50,310 nucleotides of DNA from Deltaproteobacteria bacterium (GTDB taxonomy: Bacteria; Desulfobacterota; Binatia; Binatales; Binataceae), in contig JAJXZF010000050.1 in NCBI GenBank assembly GCA_021780225.1, positions 1-50,310 of the forward strand. Reading direction: 5' to 3'. Each line of letters opens with the position of its first letter. Position 1 is the first letter of the stretch. The position numbers and the translations under genes are program-made. Positions 30,730 to 39,402 of the stretch are shown in pieces. Below the pieces are notes generated by a model. The model saw only the letters and a list, made by a program, of their open reading frames with translations, was not told the DNA's origin and did no database searches.

Positions 30730-32672
30730 CGAAACAGGCCGAGCAGGTTGTTCACGCCGCGTTTAAGCCGCGTGCGCGGATCGGTGAAGCCGGCGAAGGT
30801 CCGGTACTGCACCGGCAGTTCGGCGATTTCGACGTGGTTCCGCACCAGCATCCGCGTGATCGTGGTGGGCGTGGCGTTGCGGCGCGAGCGTCCGAGCGCC
30901 TGCTCGACTCCGGCCATCCGGCGCCGGCGGTAGATGCGAAAGCCGGTCAGCGGATCGGAAAAGATCACGCCGAAACCGGCGGCGAAGGCGACGCTCAATA
31001 GGAACGCGCCGGCGAAGCTGGCGAGGTAGGCAAGCCCTTTTTCGCCATAGACCGAACGCAACGAATGGCGAAACTGCCGGCGGCTCTGCGTGCGCGAGCC
31101 GTAAACGGCGCCGAAGGAGCTTTGCTCCAGCACCTTGACGCCGAAGGCGATGTCGCGCAAGCGATATTCGCCGTCGCCGGTGATGGTCGCAAGGTAGTCG
31201 GCGCCGCCCGCGCGCAGCCAATCGGCGGCGATGCCGATTTCGGGGAAACGGCCGGCGTCGCCCCAGCGCTCGATCGCGAGATGGCCGGGCAGGCACGGCA
31301 GCTCGGGCAGTTCGGCGCCGTGAACGCGCAGCACGACGCGGCGGAAATGTTCGCACCAGTCGAATTCGAGAAATTCCTCGATTAACGCCGGACCGGCGGC
31401 CGGGCGTTGCGCCAGGTCGTAGAAAATTTCCAGCGCCGGCCGCTGTTCGCGCGCGCCGTCGTGCTCGAGCAAATTGACGACCGTGCCGGCGACGGCGCGT
31501 CCATTATGGACTTGCGGAAGAACCTCATTGCGGAACGAGCCGGGCACGACGATGGCGCCGCGCCAGGCTGTGCGTCCGTCGAGCGCCCCCGGATCGAGCG
31601 ACGGGCCGGAACCGCGGCGGCGCGGATGCTGAATCAGGATGTGGCTGACGACGCGCGTCTCGTTCTCCGGGTCGCCCGCATATTCGAGCATCACGTCGGC
31701 CAGGCCGCTCGCGGTGAAATTCTGAATATCGTGATCGGGCGCGAGGTTGACGATCAGCGCCTTGATGCGCGCGCGCGAGGATTTGAGCGCCGGCGCGGCG
31801 ATTCGGTAGCTCGGCAGGAGCGATGAATGCTGCGTGCCGGGGCCGTACACGATCGCGTCGGCGTCGCGCAGGAAGCGGCGCGCTTCCTCGGAAAGCTGCG
31901 GCGGCGAATCGCGCTCGGCGAGCCATTCGCGCTTGCGTTCGAGGCTGAAGCCGGCCATCGCCGCAAGCTCTTCGGACGGAATCTGCTGGGGCAGAAAATA
32001 GAGTCCGGCGATCGGCGCCGGAGACTGCGGGCCGACGATTTCGGCCTCGTGAGCGAGCAGCGATCCGTCGGCCTTGAGCGCCATCAGGATGCGGTTTTCG
32101 CCATTGCTGACGTTGACCAGCACGGCGCGCGAACTGACCAGTCGGCTCATCGCTTCGCCGGCGGCGTTGAAGTTGCGGCCCTGCCGCAGATAGGCGCCGG
32201 CGAAGATCAGGTTGCCCAGCGCGCAATCGCGATAATCGAAGGAACGTCCGTCCGCCGCGGCGTAGTCGAAAAATTGTTTCAGCAGGCCGCGCACCTCGAC
32301 GGCCGTGCGCGGATCGAGCGTAGCGAGCAATCCGCCGATTTTCGGGTCGATGCCGGCGCGGTCGCCGGTTTCAGCGAAGTCGCGGATGCGCGCGGCGTCG
32401 GCGGCGCTGAAAGTGATCGGCAGGCGGTGCTCGATGAGCGTCTTGAGCGCGTACTGATTTTTCGAGTGCGGATCGAGCAGATAGGAAAAATTCTTCCGAA
32501 AATCCGACGGTCCAAGCATCCCCGGAATAAAGTCGCGCAGCGCCCCAGTGGACAATCCGTCGTCGTAGGCGTTGACCAGCAGCGCCAGTTCGACTTCCGG
32601 CATCCGCAGAAATTCGCGGATGATCGTCGCGCTGCCGCGTCCGCCGCAAAACAGCGCTACTTTGGTCGTCAT
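30726..32672 (-). CDS. CofD/YvcK-like protein fused to a partial GT2-type glycosyltransferase
   Basis: A 648-residue two-part protein. Residues 1-~400 are CofD/YvcK-like: KVALFCGGRGSATIIREFL, VNAYDDGLSTGALRDFIPGMLGPSDFRKNFSYLL, and ADAIVYGPGTQHSSLLPSY, a fold that binds a nucleotide- or sugar-phosphate substrate. Residues ~470-648 resemble the later part of a GT2 dolichyl-phosphate-mannose-synthase-like domain (TITGDGEYRLRDIAFG, GAVYGSRTQSRRQ, FSDPLTGFRIYRRRR) with one hydrophobic stretch (LASFAGAFLLSVAFAAGFGVIF). The first part of a normal GT2 domain is not evident, so it may be incomplete or strongly diverged. AGGAGGT precedes the ATG. Function of the fusion unknown. Confidence 0.8.
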   Translation of the reverse strand: MTTKVALFCGGRGSATIIREFLRMPEVELALLVNAYDDGLSTGALRDFIPGMLGPSDFRKNFSYLLDPHSKNQYALKTLIEHRLPITFSAADAARIRDFAETGDRAGIDPKIGGLLATLDPRTAVEVRGLLKQFFDYAAADGRSFDYRDCALGNLIFAGAYLRQGRNFNAAGEAMSRLVSSRAVLVNVSNGENRILMALKADGSLLAHEAEIVGPQSPAPIAGLYFLPQQIPSEELAAMAGFSLERKREWLAERDSPPQLSEEARRFLRDADAIVYGPGTQHSSLLPSYRIAAPALKSSRARIKALIVNLAPDHDIQNFTASGLADVMLEYAGDPENETRVVSHILIQHPRRRGSGPSLDPGALDGRTAWRGAIVVPGSFRNEVLPQVHNGRAVAGTVVNLLEHDGAREQRPALEIFYDLAQRPAAGPALIEEFLEFDWCEHFRRVVLRVHGAELPELPCLPGHLAIERWGDAGRFPEIGIAADWLRAGGADYLATITGDGEYRLRDIAFGVKVLEQSSFGAVYGSRTQSRRQFRHSLRSVYGEKGLAYLASFAGAFLLSVAFAAGFGVIFSDPLTGFRIYRRRRMAGVEQALGRSRRNATPTTITRMLVRNHVEIAELPVQYRTFAGFTDPRTRLKRGVNNLLGLFR

Positions 32673-32754
32673 CGCCGAACCTCCTCAACCGTCGCCTGTA
32701 CTAGCGGCGTGCGTCCGCCGCGCCGCGCTCCGCCAACCTGCGCGGCCACGCCAT

Positions 32755-33792
32755 CTACATGAGAGCCTTCACCAGCCGCAGCGCGCCCTGTTTCCAGGCC
32801 ACGCGATGGCTCGTGCCGGTGAATTGCGCCATCCGCTTCCCTTCCCGCAGATACCAATCGTAGGTCGAGATCATGGCCTGCCGATTGCTGAATTGCGGCC
32901 GCCATCCGAGCTCGCGCCGGGCCTTTTCGATACTGACGAACGAATCCTGATCGGCCGTGTCGTAGACCCATCGGTAGACCGGCGACAGATGCATCGCCGA
33001 AAGCGCCGCCAGAATCGCTTTGGTCGGGCGGGACGGCAGGTGAAGGATGCGGCTGCCGGTGCCCGCATGTTCGAGCAGCGCGCCAAGGTCTTGATTGACC
33101 GTGCCGAATTCCGCCGCGCCGATATTGTAAACCTCGCCCGCACGACCGTTCAGCGCCGCCAGCCAGACCGCGTCGGCGAGATCGCGCACCTCCATAAGCT
33201 GGAAGCGATTCTCGCCGTCGCCGAGCACGGGAATTTTCTTGCCCGACTCGATCCAGTCGAAAAGAATCTGGAAGATGCCCAGCCGGCCGCTGCCGATGAA
33301 GCTCTTCGGACGGATGCGAACGGTTTCGACGCCGTGCGCATCGATGCAATACTGCTCGGCCCGCGCTTTTGCGATTCCATACGATCCCATCGGATCGAGC
33401 GGCGCATCCTCGCCGATCGGATGGAACCGGGGCATCCCATAGACCGCCGTCGTGCCGATGTAAACGACCCGCTTGACGCTCGCGCGCGCCGCGGCGTCGA
33501 GAACGGTCTTTGCGCCTTCGGCATTGACCGACGCGATCTCTTCCGGCGCCGCCAGAGCCAGCGCCGCCGCCGCGTGAACGACGTAATCCGCGCCGGCCAT
33601 CGCCCGCACGAGCGCGTCGCCGTCGCGCACGTCGCCGATGATTACGCCGACGCCCTCGATTTTTTCCTCAGCGGGAAAATCGGCGATATCGTAGGCGGTT
33701 ACTTCCTGGCCGCGCGCCCGGAGCGATCGGCAGAGATGAACGCCAAGGAAGCCTGAGCCTCCAGTAATCAACCAGCGAGATTGCCCCCCCAC
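32755..33792 (-). CDS. NAD-dependent epimerase/dehydratase, first gene of the sugar set
   Basis: A 345-residue extended SDR: WLITGGSGFLGVHLCRSLRARG NAD loop, VVHAAAALALAAPEEI, YIGTTAVYGMPRFHPIGEDAPLDPMGSYGIAKARAEQYC with the YxxxK pair, then RIRPKSFIGSGRLGIF. It belongs to the 3-beta-HSD/UDP-sugar epimerase group. I chose the GTG at 33792, which has GAGGAG nine bases upstream, over the TTG at 33834, which lacks a ribosome binding site. It begins the five-gene minus-strand group and diverges from the LLM gene at 34102. Confidence 0.85.
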   Translation of the reverse strand: MGGQSRWLITGGSGFLGVHLCRSLRARGQEVTAYDIADFPAEEKIEGVGVIIGDVRDGDALVRAMAGADYVVHAAAALALAAPEEIASVNAEGAKTVLDAAARASVKRVVYIGTTAVYGMPRFHPIGEDAPLDPMGSYGIAKARAEQYCIDAHGVETVRIRPKSFIGSGRLGIFQILFDWIESGKKIPVLGDGENRFQLMEVRDLADAVWLAALNGRAGEVYNIGAAEFGTVNQDLGALLEHAGTGSRILHLPSRPTKAILAALSAMHLSPVYRWVYDTADQDSFVSIEKARRELGWRPQFSNRQAMISTYDWYLREGKRMAQFTGTSHRVAWKQGALRLVKALM

Positions 33793-34101
33793 GACCGCGC
33801 GCTCCTCATCCTGAACAGGCTTGACGTCCTGCAATCACGTAAAAACACCAAAAATCAGATGATATGACGAGTCTAGACTAATCTCCATATCTTTTTAGCG
33901 CAATATTGGTGGATAAGTGGCGGCTCTGAAAATCGATCTTTGCAAGATGCGAACTCCGAGCGACTTTCCACGGCGTCAGATGTCCTCTCACTTCGCTTAA
34001 ATCTATCGTCATGCGGCGCCGATCATCGGATCGAGGCTGTGCTTGCCGGTTAAGTCCGCCGTCGCTATGGTGCCCGCAGATTCTCGGGAGGACGTGGCCC
34101 G
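33793..34101. promoter_or_regulatory. divergent, AT-richer control region between epimerase and LLM genes
   Basis: About 310 bases, clearly less GC-rich than the surroundings. AGTCTAGACT (33870-33879) is a perfect 10-bp palindrome, and the looser repeat ATATG/CATAT (33862-33866/33886-33890) brackets it, so an operator is possible. Promoters for both flanking genes should lie here, but I cannot place -35/-10 pairs. GGAGG sits just before the ATG at 34102. Confidence 0.4.
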
Positions 34102-35106
34102 ATGGCGATAAAATTCGGTTACATGCTCGATTTCAGGATGCCGCCGAGCTTGGCGATGACGCCACAGGAGTTTTACGCCTCGATGCTCCGTCAGGCCGAA
34201 TTTGCCGATCAGGCCGGCTTGGATTCGATCTGGGTCACTGAGCATCATTTTACCGATGACGGCTATCTTTCGGCGGTGATGCCGGCGCTCGCCGCGCTCG
34301 CCGCGCGCACCCGCCGCGTCGCGCTTGGAACCTACGTGCTGCTCGCGCCGTTTTACCATCCGTTGCGATTGGCCGAGGACGCCGCCGCGATCGACGTAAT
34401 TTCCAATGGGCGCCTGCGGCTGGGAATCGGATCGGCGTACCGGGCCGAGGAATTTGACGGCTTCCAGGTTTCGCGCGAGACGCGGCTGAGCCGCACGCTC
34501 GAGACGATCGAAATTCTGCGCCGCGCATGGACCGGCGAACGCTTCAGCCATTCGGGCAGGCATTTTCAGTTCAAGGATGGGCGCGTGCTGCCGCGGCCTG
34601 TCAGCCGGCCGCATCCGGAGATCCTGTGGGCTGGAATGACCCGCCGGGCGATCGAGCGCGGCGCCGAGTACGGGTTGTCTTTCGCCTGCAATCTGGGTCT
34701 GAAGGAAGTGACGCTCTACCGCGAACGATTGGCGGCGCTGGGCCGCGATCCGTCAAAGTTCAGCATCGTCAACAGCCGTATCGTCTATGTCGCCGACACG
34801 CCGGAGGCCGCATGGCGCGATCTCGCGGCCGCGGCGATGTATCAGGCGACGCTTTACGGCAAATGGCTCGGCGAAGCGGCCGGGCCGGATCAGAACTGGA
34901 TCGTTCCCGATGCGGATCGAATCAAGCGCGGCGCGATTTTGGGTCCGCCGGATTTGGTCGCCTCCAAACTCGCGGAGCTTGCGGGAACCAATCTGATGAC
35001 GGAGATAATCCTGAGCACGCAGTTGCCGGGATTGGCGCCGGACAAGGCGATGCGTTCGCTCGAACGTTTCGCCTCTGAAGTTCTGCCGAAGCTGCGGCGC
35101 GTGTAA
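34102..35106 (+). CDS. luciferase-like flavin-dependent oxidoreductase (LLM class)
   Basis: A 334-residue LLM flavoenzyme with a clear ribosome binding site (GGAGG, seven to ten bases upstream of the ATG). Family features: AGLDSIWVTEHHFTDDGYLSAVMPALAALAARTRRVALGTYVLL, NGRLRLGIGSAYRAEEFDGF, ETIEILRRAWTGERFSHSGRHFQF, and ILWAGMTRRAIERGAEYG. Members act on alkanes, ketones, sulfonates or other substrates with FMN or F420; the substrate here is unknown. It is only distantly related to the LLM protein at 26887. The next gene downstream is a broken SDR. Confidence 0.88.
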   Translation: MAIKFGYMLDFRMPPSLAMTPQEFYASMLRQAEFADQAGLDSIWVTEHHFTDDGYLSAVMPALAALAARTRRVALGTYVLLAPFYHPLRLAEDAAAIDVISNGRLRLGIGSAYRAEEFDGFQVSRETRLSRTLETIEILRRAWTGERFSHSGRHFQFKDGRVLPRPVSRPHPEILWAGMTRRAIERGAEYGLSFACNLGLKEVTLYRERLAALGRDPSKFSIVNSRIVYVADTPEAAWRDLAAAAMYQATLYGKWLGEAAGPDQNWIVPDADRIKRGAILGPPDLVASKLAELAGTNLMTEIILSTQLPGLAPDKAMRSLERFASEVLPKLRRV

Positions 35107-35181
35107 TTTCCGGCGCGCCGGAGTATTGCTCGGCCAGTCGCCGGCGGCGTTGAACGAATGCGTCGCTCGAGGAGGCTCGCG

Positions 35182-35655
35182 ATGCGGCTAAAAGGGAAAT
35201 CCGCGCTGGTGACAGGTTCCAGTTCCGGTATCGGCCGGGCCATCGCGACGCGCTTCGCGCGCGCGCGGGCGCGAGCGTCGTAATCAACGGCCGCAGTCCC
35301 GAAAAAATCGCGGCGGTGGTCAAGGAAATCGAGGCGCTCGGGGCCCGTGCGATCGGCGTGCGCGCCAACGTCGGCAGTTTCGCCGAGTCGCAAGCGATGG
35401 TCGAGCGGGCCGAACGCGAATTCGGCCGGCTGGACATTCTCGTGTGCAACGCCGGCGTTTTTCATCACACGCCCTTCCTCGAATTGAGCGAGGCGGAATG
35501 GGACGAAGTGCTGACGGTCGATCTCAAGGGCATTTTCAACTGCGCGCGAGCCGCGATCGGGCCGATGGCGCGGCGCGGATGGGGCCGGGTGATTTGCGTC
35601 ACCGCGATTTCGGGACTGACCGGCTATCCCGAGATGGCGCATATCGCCGCGCCGA
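35182..35655 (+). pseudogene. short-chain dehydrogenase, frameshifted and 3'-truncated
   Basis: The start has a ribosome binding site (AGGAGG) and MRLKGKSALVTGSSSGIGRAIATRFAR, the SDR cofactor loop (TGxxxGIG). The frame then stops early: around 35257-35267 a GC-dinucleotide run appears to have two extra bases, and the sequence continues in another frame (VVINGRSPEKIAAVVKEIEALGARAIGVRANVG, LVCNAGVFHHTPF). It ends near YPEMAHIAA, before the catalytic YxxxK, where the sequence becomes the antisense end of the neighbouring oxygenase gene. Frameshift plus missing active site make this non-functional, unless the frameshift is a sequencing error. Confidence 0.75.
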
Positions 35656-36208
35656 CAACCGGTTCGACTCGATGTTCAAGCTTCGCGGCGATCCGAAAGG
35701 CGACCGCATCGCCAAAGCCGACGTTCGGCGCTGATTCTCCGGCGCTGGCGCCGTTCGTTCGAATCGTCAGGGTACCGCCGCGATATGGCCGTTCGCTCAG
35801 ATTTATTGAAATCGCAACCAGTCTGCGGCGGCTTTGCCGGTCATCGTGCCAATCCAATTCGACGCCGGGCGCTTCGACCATCCGATAAATACGGCCATAA
35901 AACGATCCGATCGGCCGGCAGCCCGTGACCCGGCGAATGAATCGGAACAGCCGGGGATCGTTCATGAACAAATATAGAACGCTCCAGAGCGATCGGTTCC
36001 GCAGCTTAAGGTCCTTGCCAATTCCGTCGTAAACGGCGGTCTGGAAGTCGCTGTCGCGCATGTTTCGCCAGATGACGCGCAAAAGTGCGCGATCGACGAA
36101 ACCCGGTAAATGTATGAAATTGCGCTGATCGAAATGTTGCCGAACGGCGCGCAGGTCCGAATCCGAGGCGTCGCAGGAAAATCCGAATCGTGTCAGTCGG
36201 GCGCGCAT
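35624..36208 (-). CDS. 2OG-Fe(II) oxygenase-like protein, C-terminus probably truncated
   Basis: The frame encodes ~194 residues (MRARLTRFGFS start; a GTG 24 bases earlier is also possible). A double-stranded beta-helix iron site is suggested by LDWHDDRQ (HxD) and KLEHRVEPV (distal His), with the expected spacing. After EHRVEPVVG the protein ends in GAAICAISG, whereas related enzymes continue with an Arg and a conserved aromatic stretch, so the 3' end appears lost at the junction with the SDR pseudogene. It could still be partly active or already decaying. Substrate unknown. Confidence 0.6.
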   Translation of the reverse strand: MRARLTRFGFSCDASDSDLRAVRQHFDQRNFIHLPGFVDRALLRVIWRNMRDSDFQTAVYDGIGKDLKLRNRSLWSVLYLFMNDPRLFRFIRRVTGCRPIGSFYGRIYRMVEAPGVELDWHDDRQSRRRLVAISINLSERPYRGGTLTIRTNGASAGESAPNVGFGDAVAFRIAAKLEHRVEPVVGAAICAISG

Positions 36209-36358
36209 CGGCGACGCGGCAGAACTAACCACGGCGGGATCGGAGAGTCAATGCACACGCGCGGCGCGATTGAGAGCCGACGATCCAACCGCGGGCCTGG
36301 CGACTCCCAACATCTATCGGTGTGGCTGCGCGCCGCGCTCGCGTTCGCGCGGGCTGCG

Positions 36359-36988
36359 TTATGGTGAAACCCAGGTCAGCCGCGCCGAGGCTGAAACGGT
36401 GATCTCGACCGCTTTCTTGACCGTGAAAAAAAGGACCGAGGGATCCTCGAGGCCCCAGGCGACGAAGGGCACGGCGAAGGCGCAATGGATGACGACCGTG
36501 TCTCCGTCCTGCCGGATGTCTCCGTCGATAGCGATCGGATGCGGTGCGCCGTGCAGCGTCATCACGCCGCGCACCGCGATCGGGAAATCGCCCCGCGGCG
36601 CGCCGTGGCTGACGACCTGTTGCGGCGCAAAAATGATTTCCGGGTATTTGCCGGCTTCCAGAATATCGTTGCGCATCCGCGCGTCGCGAATGCCGTGGCC
36701 GCTCGTGCCGCTGGCGGCGTCGACGACGATTTCGCCGTCCATCCGCGCGCTTGCCGGATCGAGCCGGATTTTCCCCGACTTGAGTTTGAAGGTCCCTTCG
36801 GTGATATGCGGCCATCCGACCAGCCGATAGGAAATCGTCGTCGCGGCGGGATCGAAAACCAGTTGCGCCCATTTTCCGGCCGGCGCCGTTTCAGCCGCGG
36901 GCGGTTCGGCATGCGCCAGTCCGCAGGTAACCATCAATAACGCCGCCGCGAGGATCACGCGCCAGGCCGATTTCCGCTCCAGACTCAT
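36359..36988 (-). CDS. YceI-family periplasmic lipid-binding protein
   Basis: A 209-residue precursor with signal peptide (VILAAALLMVTCGLAHA, cleavage near residue 27). The mature part is the YceI lipocalin-like fold: WAQLVFDPAATTISYRLVGWPHITEGTFKLKSGKIRLDP, GTSGHGIRDARMRNDILEAGKYPEIIF, and GVMTLHGAPHPIAIDGDIRQDG. YceI proteins bind polyisoprenoid or long acyl chains in the periplasm. The ATG overlaps the stop of the upstream FAD gene (ATGA), so it is coupled to it and to the type III PKS, suggesting it handles their lipid product (inference). Confidence 0.85.
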   Translation of the reverse strand: MSLERKSAWRVILAAALLMVTCGLAHAEPPAAETAPAGKWAQLVFDPAATTISYRLVGWPHITEGTFKLKSGKIRLDPASARMDGEIVVDAASGTSGHGIRDARMRNDILEAGKYPEIIFAPQQVVSHGAPRGDFPIAVRGVMTLHGAPHPIAIDGDIRQDGDTVVIHCAFAVPFVAWGLEDPSVLFFTVKKAVEITVSASARLTWVSP

Positions 36989-38124
36989 CACGCCTCTGAA
37001 CCTTCTTTGAAAAACCGCGGCGCCGAGAGACGCGCGCAAAAGCCGGCGATCGCGCCAAGCGGTAAATTGCGCAGCGCGGCGGCGCCGGTATGAATTCCGA
37101 GCATGTAGTCGAACAGGTGGGGAGACCCGTTCAACGCGTCGAGCAGGCGGCGGCGCCACGCGCGATGCGCGCCGGCGGCCAGCATCAGCCGCGCCATCCA
37201 GCGCGCGGTGCGGACGAATCCACGATGCGCGCGCTGGTAACGCGCAGGATCGTCCGCCGCCAGCGCGTCGGCCAGCGCGAGCGCCTGCCGAAAACCGAGC
37301 GACAGGCCCTGACCCGTGATCGCGTCCACCGCGCCCGACGCATCGCCAATCAGCAGCACGCGGCCGCGCGCGACGGAACTAACCGCGCTCGATCCGGAAA
37401 TCGCGCCGCGCACTTCAGAGGTCGGCCGGGCGCCGGCGAGCCGCCGGTTCAATTCCGGATGGAGCCTGATTAAATCGGCGAATTTAGGTCCGGGCCGATT
37501 CGCAAAGGCCGAAACGCAAATCTCGCCCGACGGCAATGGCGTCACCACCGCTTGTCCCGCGTCGTGCCAATGCACTTCGACCAGCTCGGACCACGCCGGA
37601 ATTGCGAAATGCCGCCGCAACCCGGCTCTGCGGGCCGGTTGCGCAATTTCAGCGAAACCCGCGGCGCGGCGCACCGCGGATTCGCGTCCGTCCGCCCCAA
37701 TCAGCCATCGCGCCGGGACCTTTCGGCCGTCCAGTTCGGCGCCGCTTCCGCGGCCGAGCCGCACGGTTGCGTTCCAGCGCATCGTCACGCCGGCCGCGGA
37801 AGCGCGTTCGATAAGCCGCCGATGCAGCTCGATGCGGCGGATGCCGGCGCCTTGTCCGCCGCGAAACCGGCCGTTGGCGTAGCGGCCGTCTTCGGCAAAT
37901 CGGATACCGAAGAAAGGCGCCGACGAGGGTGCGCAATCGCTCCAGACGCCCAGCGCATGCAACGCGGCGACGCCTTCGGGCATCAGGCCCTCGCCGCACG
38001 GCTTGTCGATTGGAGGGCGCGCGCGATCGGCGACCATCACCTCGCATCCGCGCATCCTGAGAGCGATCGCGGCGGCAAGCCCGACGGGTCCGCCGCCGAC
38101 GATCAACGCATCCGGAGCGTTCAA
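36988..38124 (-). CDS. FAD-dependent oxidoreductase, geranylgeranyl reductase/monooxygenase type
   Basis: A 378-residue flavoprotein. FAD-binding GGGPVGLAAAIALRMRGCEVMVADR at the N-terminus, KPCGEGLMPEGVAALHALG, RRIELHRRLIERA, and the second FAD motif RVLLIGDASGAVDAITGQGLSLGFRQALALADAL. This is the geranylgeranyl-reductase/aromatic-monooxygenase group. It sits 7 bases after the type III PKS stop. In other bacteria, similar PKS-flavoenzyme pairs (e.g. the Streptomyces srs genes) make and hydroxylate phenolic lipids to quinones, so that role is likely here but is inferred from context. Confidence 0.82.
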   Translation of the reverse strand: MNAPDALIVGGGPVGLAAAIALRMRGCEVMVADRARPPIDKPCGEGLMPEGVAALHALGVWSDCAPSSAPFFGIRFAEDGRYANGRFRGGQGAGIRRIELHRRLIERASAAGVTMRWNATVRLGRGSGAELDGRKVPARWLIGADGRESAVRRAAGFAEIAQPARRAGLRRHFAIPAWSELVEVHWHDAGQAVVTPLPSGEICVSAFANRPGPKFADLIRLHPELNRRLAGARPTSEVRGAISGSSAVSSVARGRVLLIGDASGAVDAITGQGLSLGFRQALALADALAADDPARYQRAHRGFVRTARWMARLMLAAGAHRAWRRRLLDALNGSPHLFDYMLGIHTGAAALRNLPLGAIAGFCARLSAPRFFKEGSEA

Positions 38125-38131
38125 GTCTTAA

Positions 38132-39184
38132 TCACCACTGAGCGAGAATCAGCTCGGCGCAAAAGCCGGGACCCATCGCGGCGATTAAGCCCATGGTTCC
38201 GGGCGCGGGGCGATGATGCGTCAAAGTATCTTCGAGCACGCACAGGACCGAGGCTGACGAAAGGTTCCCGATGCGTTCCAGCGATTCCCATGAAAGCCGC
38301 AATTCCTGCTCGTGAAGAGCGAGCGCGGTTTCCACGGCCTCGAGCACGCGCGGGCCGCCCGGATGGAACACCCAGCTTCCAATATCGCGCCGGGTCAGGC
38401 GATGGCCGGCGAGAAAACGATCGACGTCGTTCGCGAGATTCGCTTTGATCAACTCCGGCAGGCGCTGCGAAAGGACGATCGCAAATCCGCTTTCCGAGAT
38501 GTCCCACCCCATGATGTCTTCGCTGTCAGGGTAAAAGACCGCGCGATGCGCGATGATGCGCGGCCCCGGACGAGCGCGCTCCGCGCCGGCGACCAGCACG
38601 GCGGCGGCGCCGTCGCCGAAAATTCCGGTCGCGACCAGGTTGGCGGTCGAAAGATCGTCGCGGCTGATGGTGAGCGAGCAAATCTCCACCGCCAGCACCG
38701 CCGCGACCTGGCCGGGATAGGCCAAAACGTAATCCGCCGCGCGCGTCAAACCCGTCGCGCCGGCGACGCATCCGAGGCCGAATATGGGCGTGCGCTTGAG
38801 GTCGTTTCGCAATCCCATCCGGTTGATCAGCCGCGCGTCGAGGGAGGGGCTCGCGATGCCGGTTATCGACGTCACGTAGAGCGCATCGATATCGCTTGCG
38901 TCCAATCCGGCGCGCGCGAGCGCCGCGCGGATCGCGCCCGCGCCGAGCTCTTCCGCGACATCGAACCACGCGCGATTGGTTTCGCCCCAGGATTTAAACT
39001 GATGGTAACGATCGAACGGAAAGGCCAGGTGGCGCCATTTCACCCCGGCCCGCGAATGCATCCGCCGCAACAACGCCGTTCGTTCGCCGAGGCGGCCGCT
39101 CCAATAGGCGCATAATGCGTCGGTAATCTCCGTTTGGCCATAACGATTTACCGGAAAACTGCTTCCGACACCGACAATCCGCAT
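38132..39184 (-). CDS. type III polyketide synthase (chalcone/alkylresorcinol synthase-like)
   Basis: A 350-residue thiolase-fold enzyme with the type III catalytic triad in the right order: Cys139 (FGLGCVAGATG), His274 (WVFHPGGPRV) and Asn307 (GNLSSASV). The family GxGP loop near the C-terminus is GPGFCAEL. Members extend acyl-CoA starters with malonyl-CoA to alkylpyrones or alkylresorcinols; long-chain starters are common outside plants. The ATG at 39184, with GGGAGAT upstream, is preferred over a longer start. It heads a three-gene operon with the flavoenzyme and YceI. The long-chain substrate is inferred from those partners. Confidence 0.9.
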   Translation of the reverse strand: MRIVGVGSSFPVNRYGQTEITDALCAYWSGRLGERTALLRRMHSRAGVKWRHLAFPFDRYHQFKSWGETNRAWFDVAEELGAGAIRAALARAGLDASDIDALYVTSITGIASPSLDARLINRMGLRNDLKRTPIFGLGCVAGATGLTRAADYVLAYPGQVAAVLAVEICSLTISRDDLSTANLVATGIFGDGAAAVLVAGAERARPGPRIIAHRAVFYPDSEDIMGWDISESGFAIVLSQRLPELIKANLANDVDRFLAGHRLTRRDIGSWVFHPGGPRVLEAVETALALHEQELRLSWESLERIGNLSSASVLCVLEDTLTHHRPAPGTMGLIAAMGPGFCAELILAQW

Positions 39185-39402
39185 CAACGGATCTCCCTGA
39201 TTCGGGCCGCCGCACAAATGAAAATAGCCAGTCGGCCCGTGTAAAGTCGAAGCCTAGACGAATCACGCACTCACTATATTCATATCGACTGAGTAATGAT
39301 ACGGAAAACTGATATTGATAATGGTTCGCAATTTCACGCCGTGGAATGCATTGTACTTTCAGGCGCTTGTGGACGGCCCGGCTTTGCTGCAACATCAGGG
39401 GC

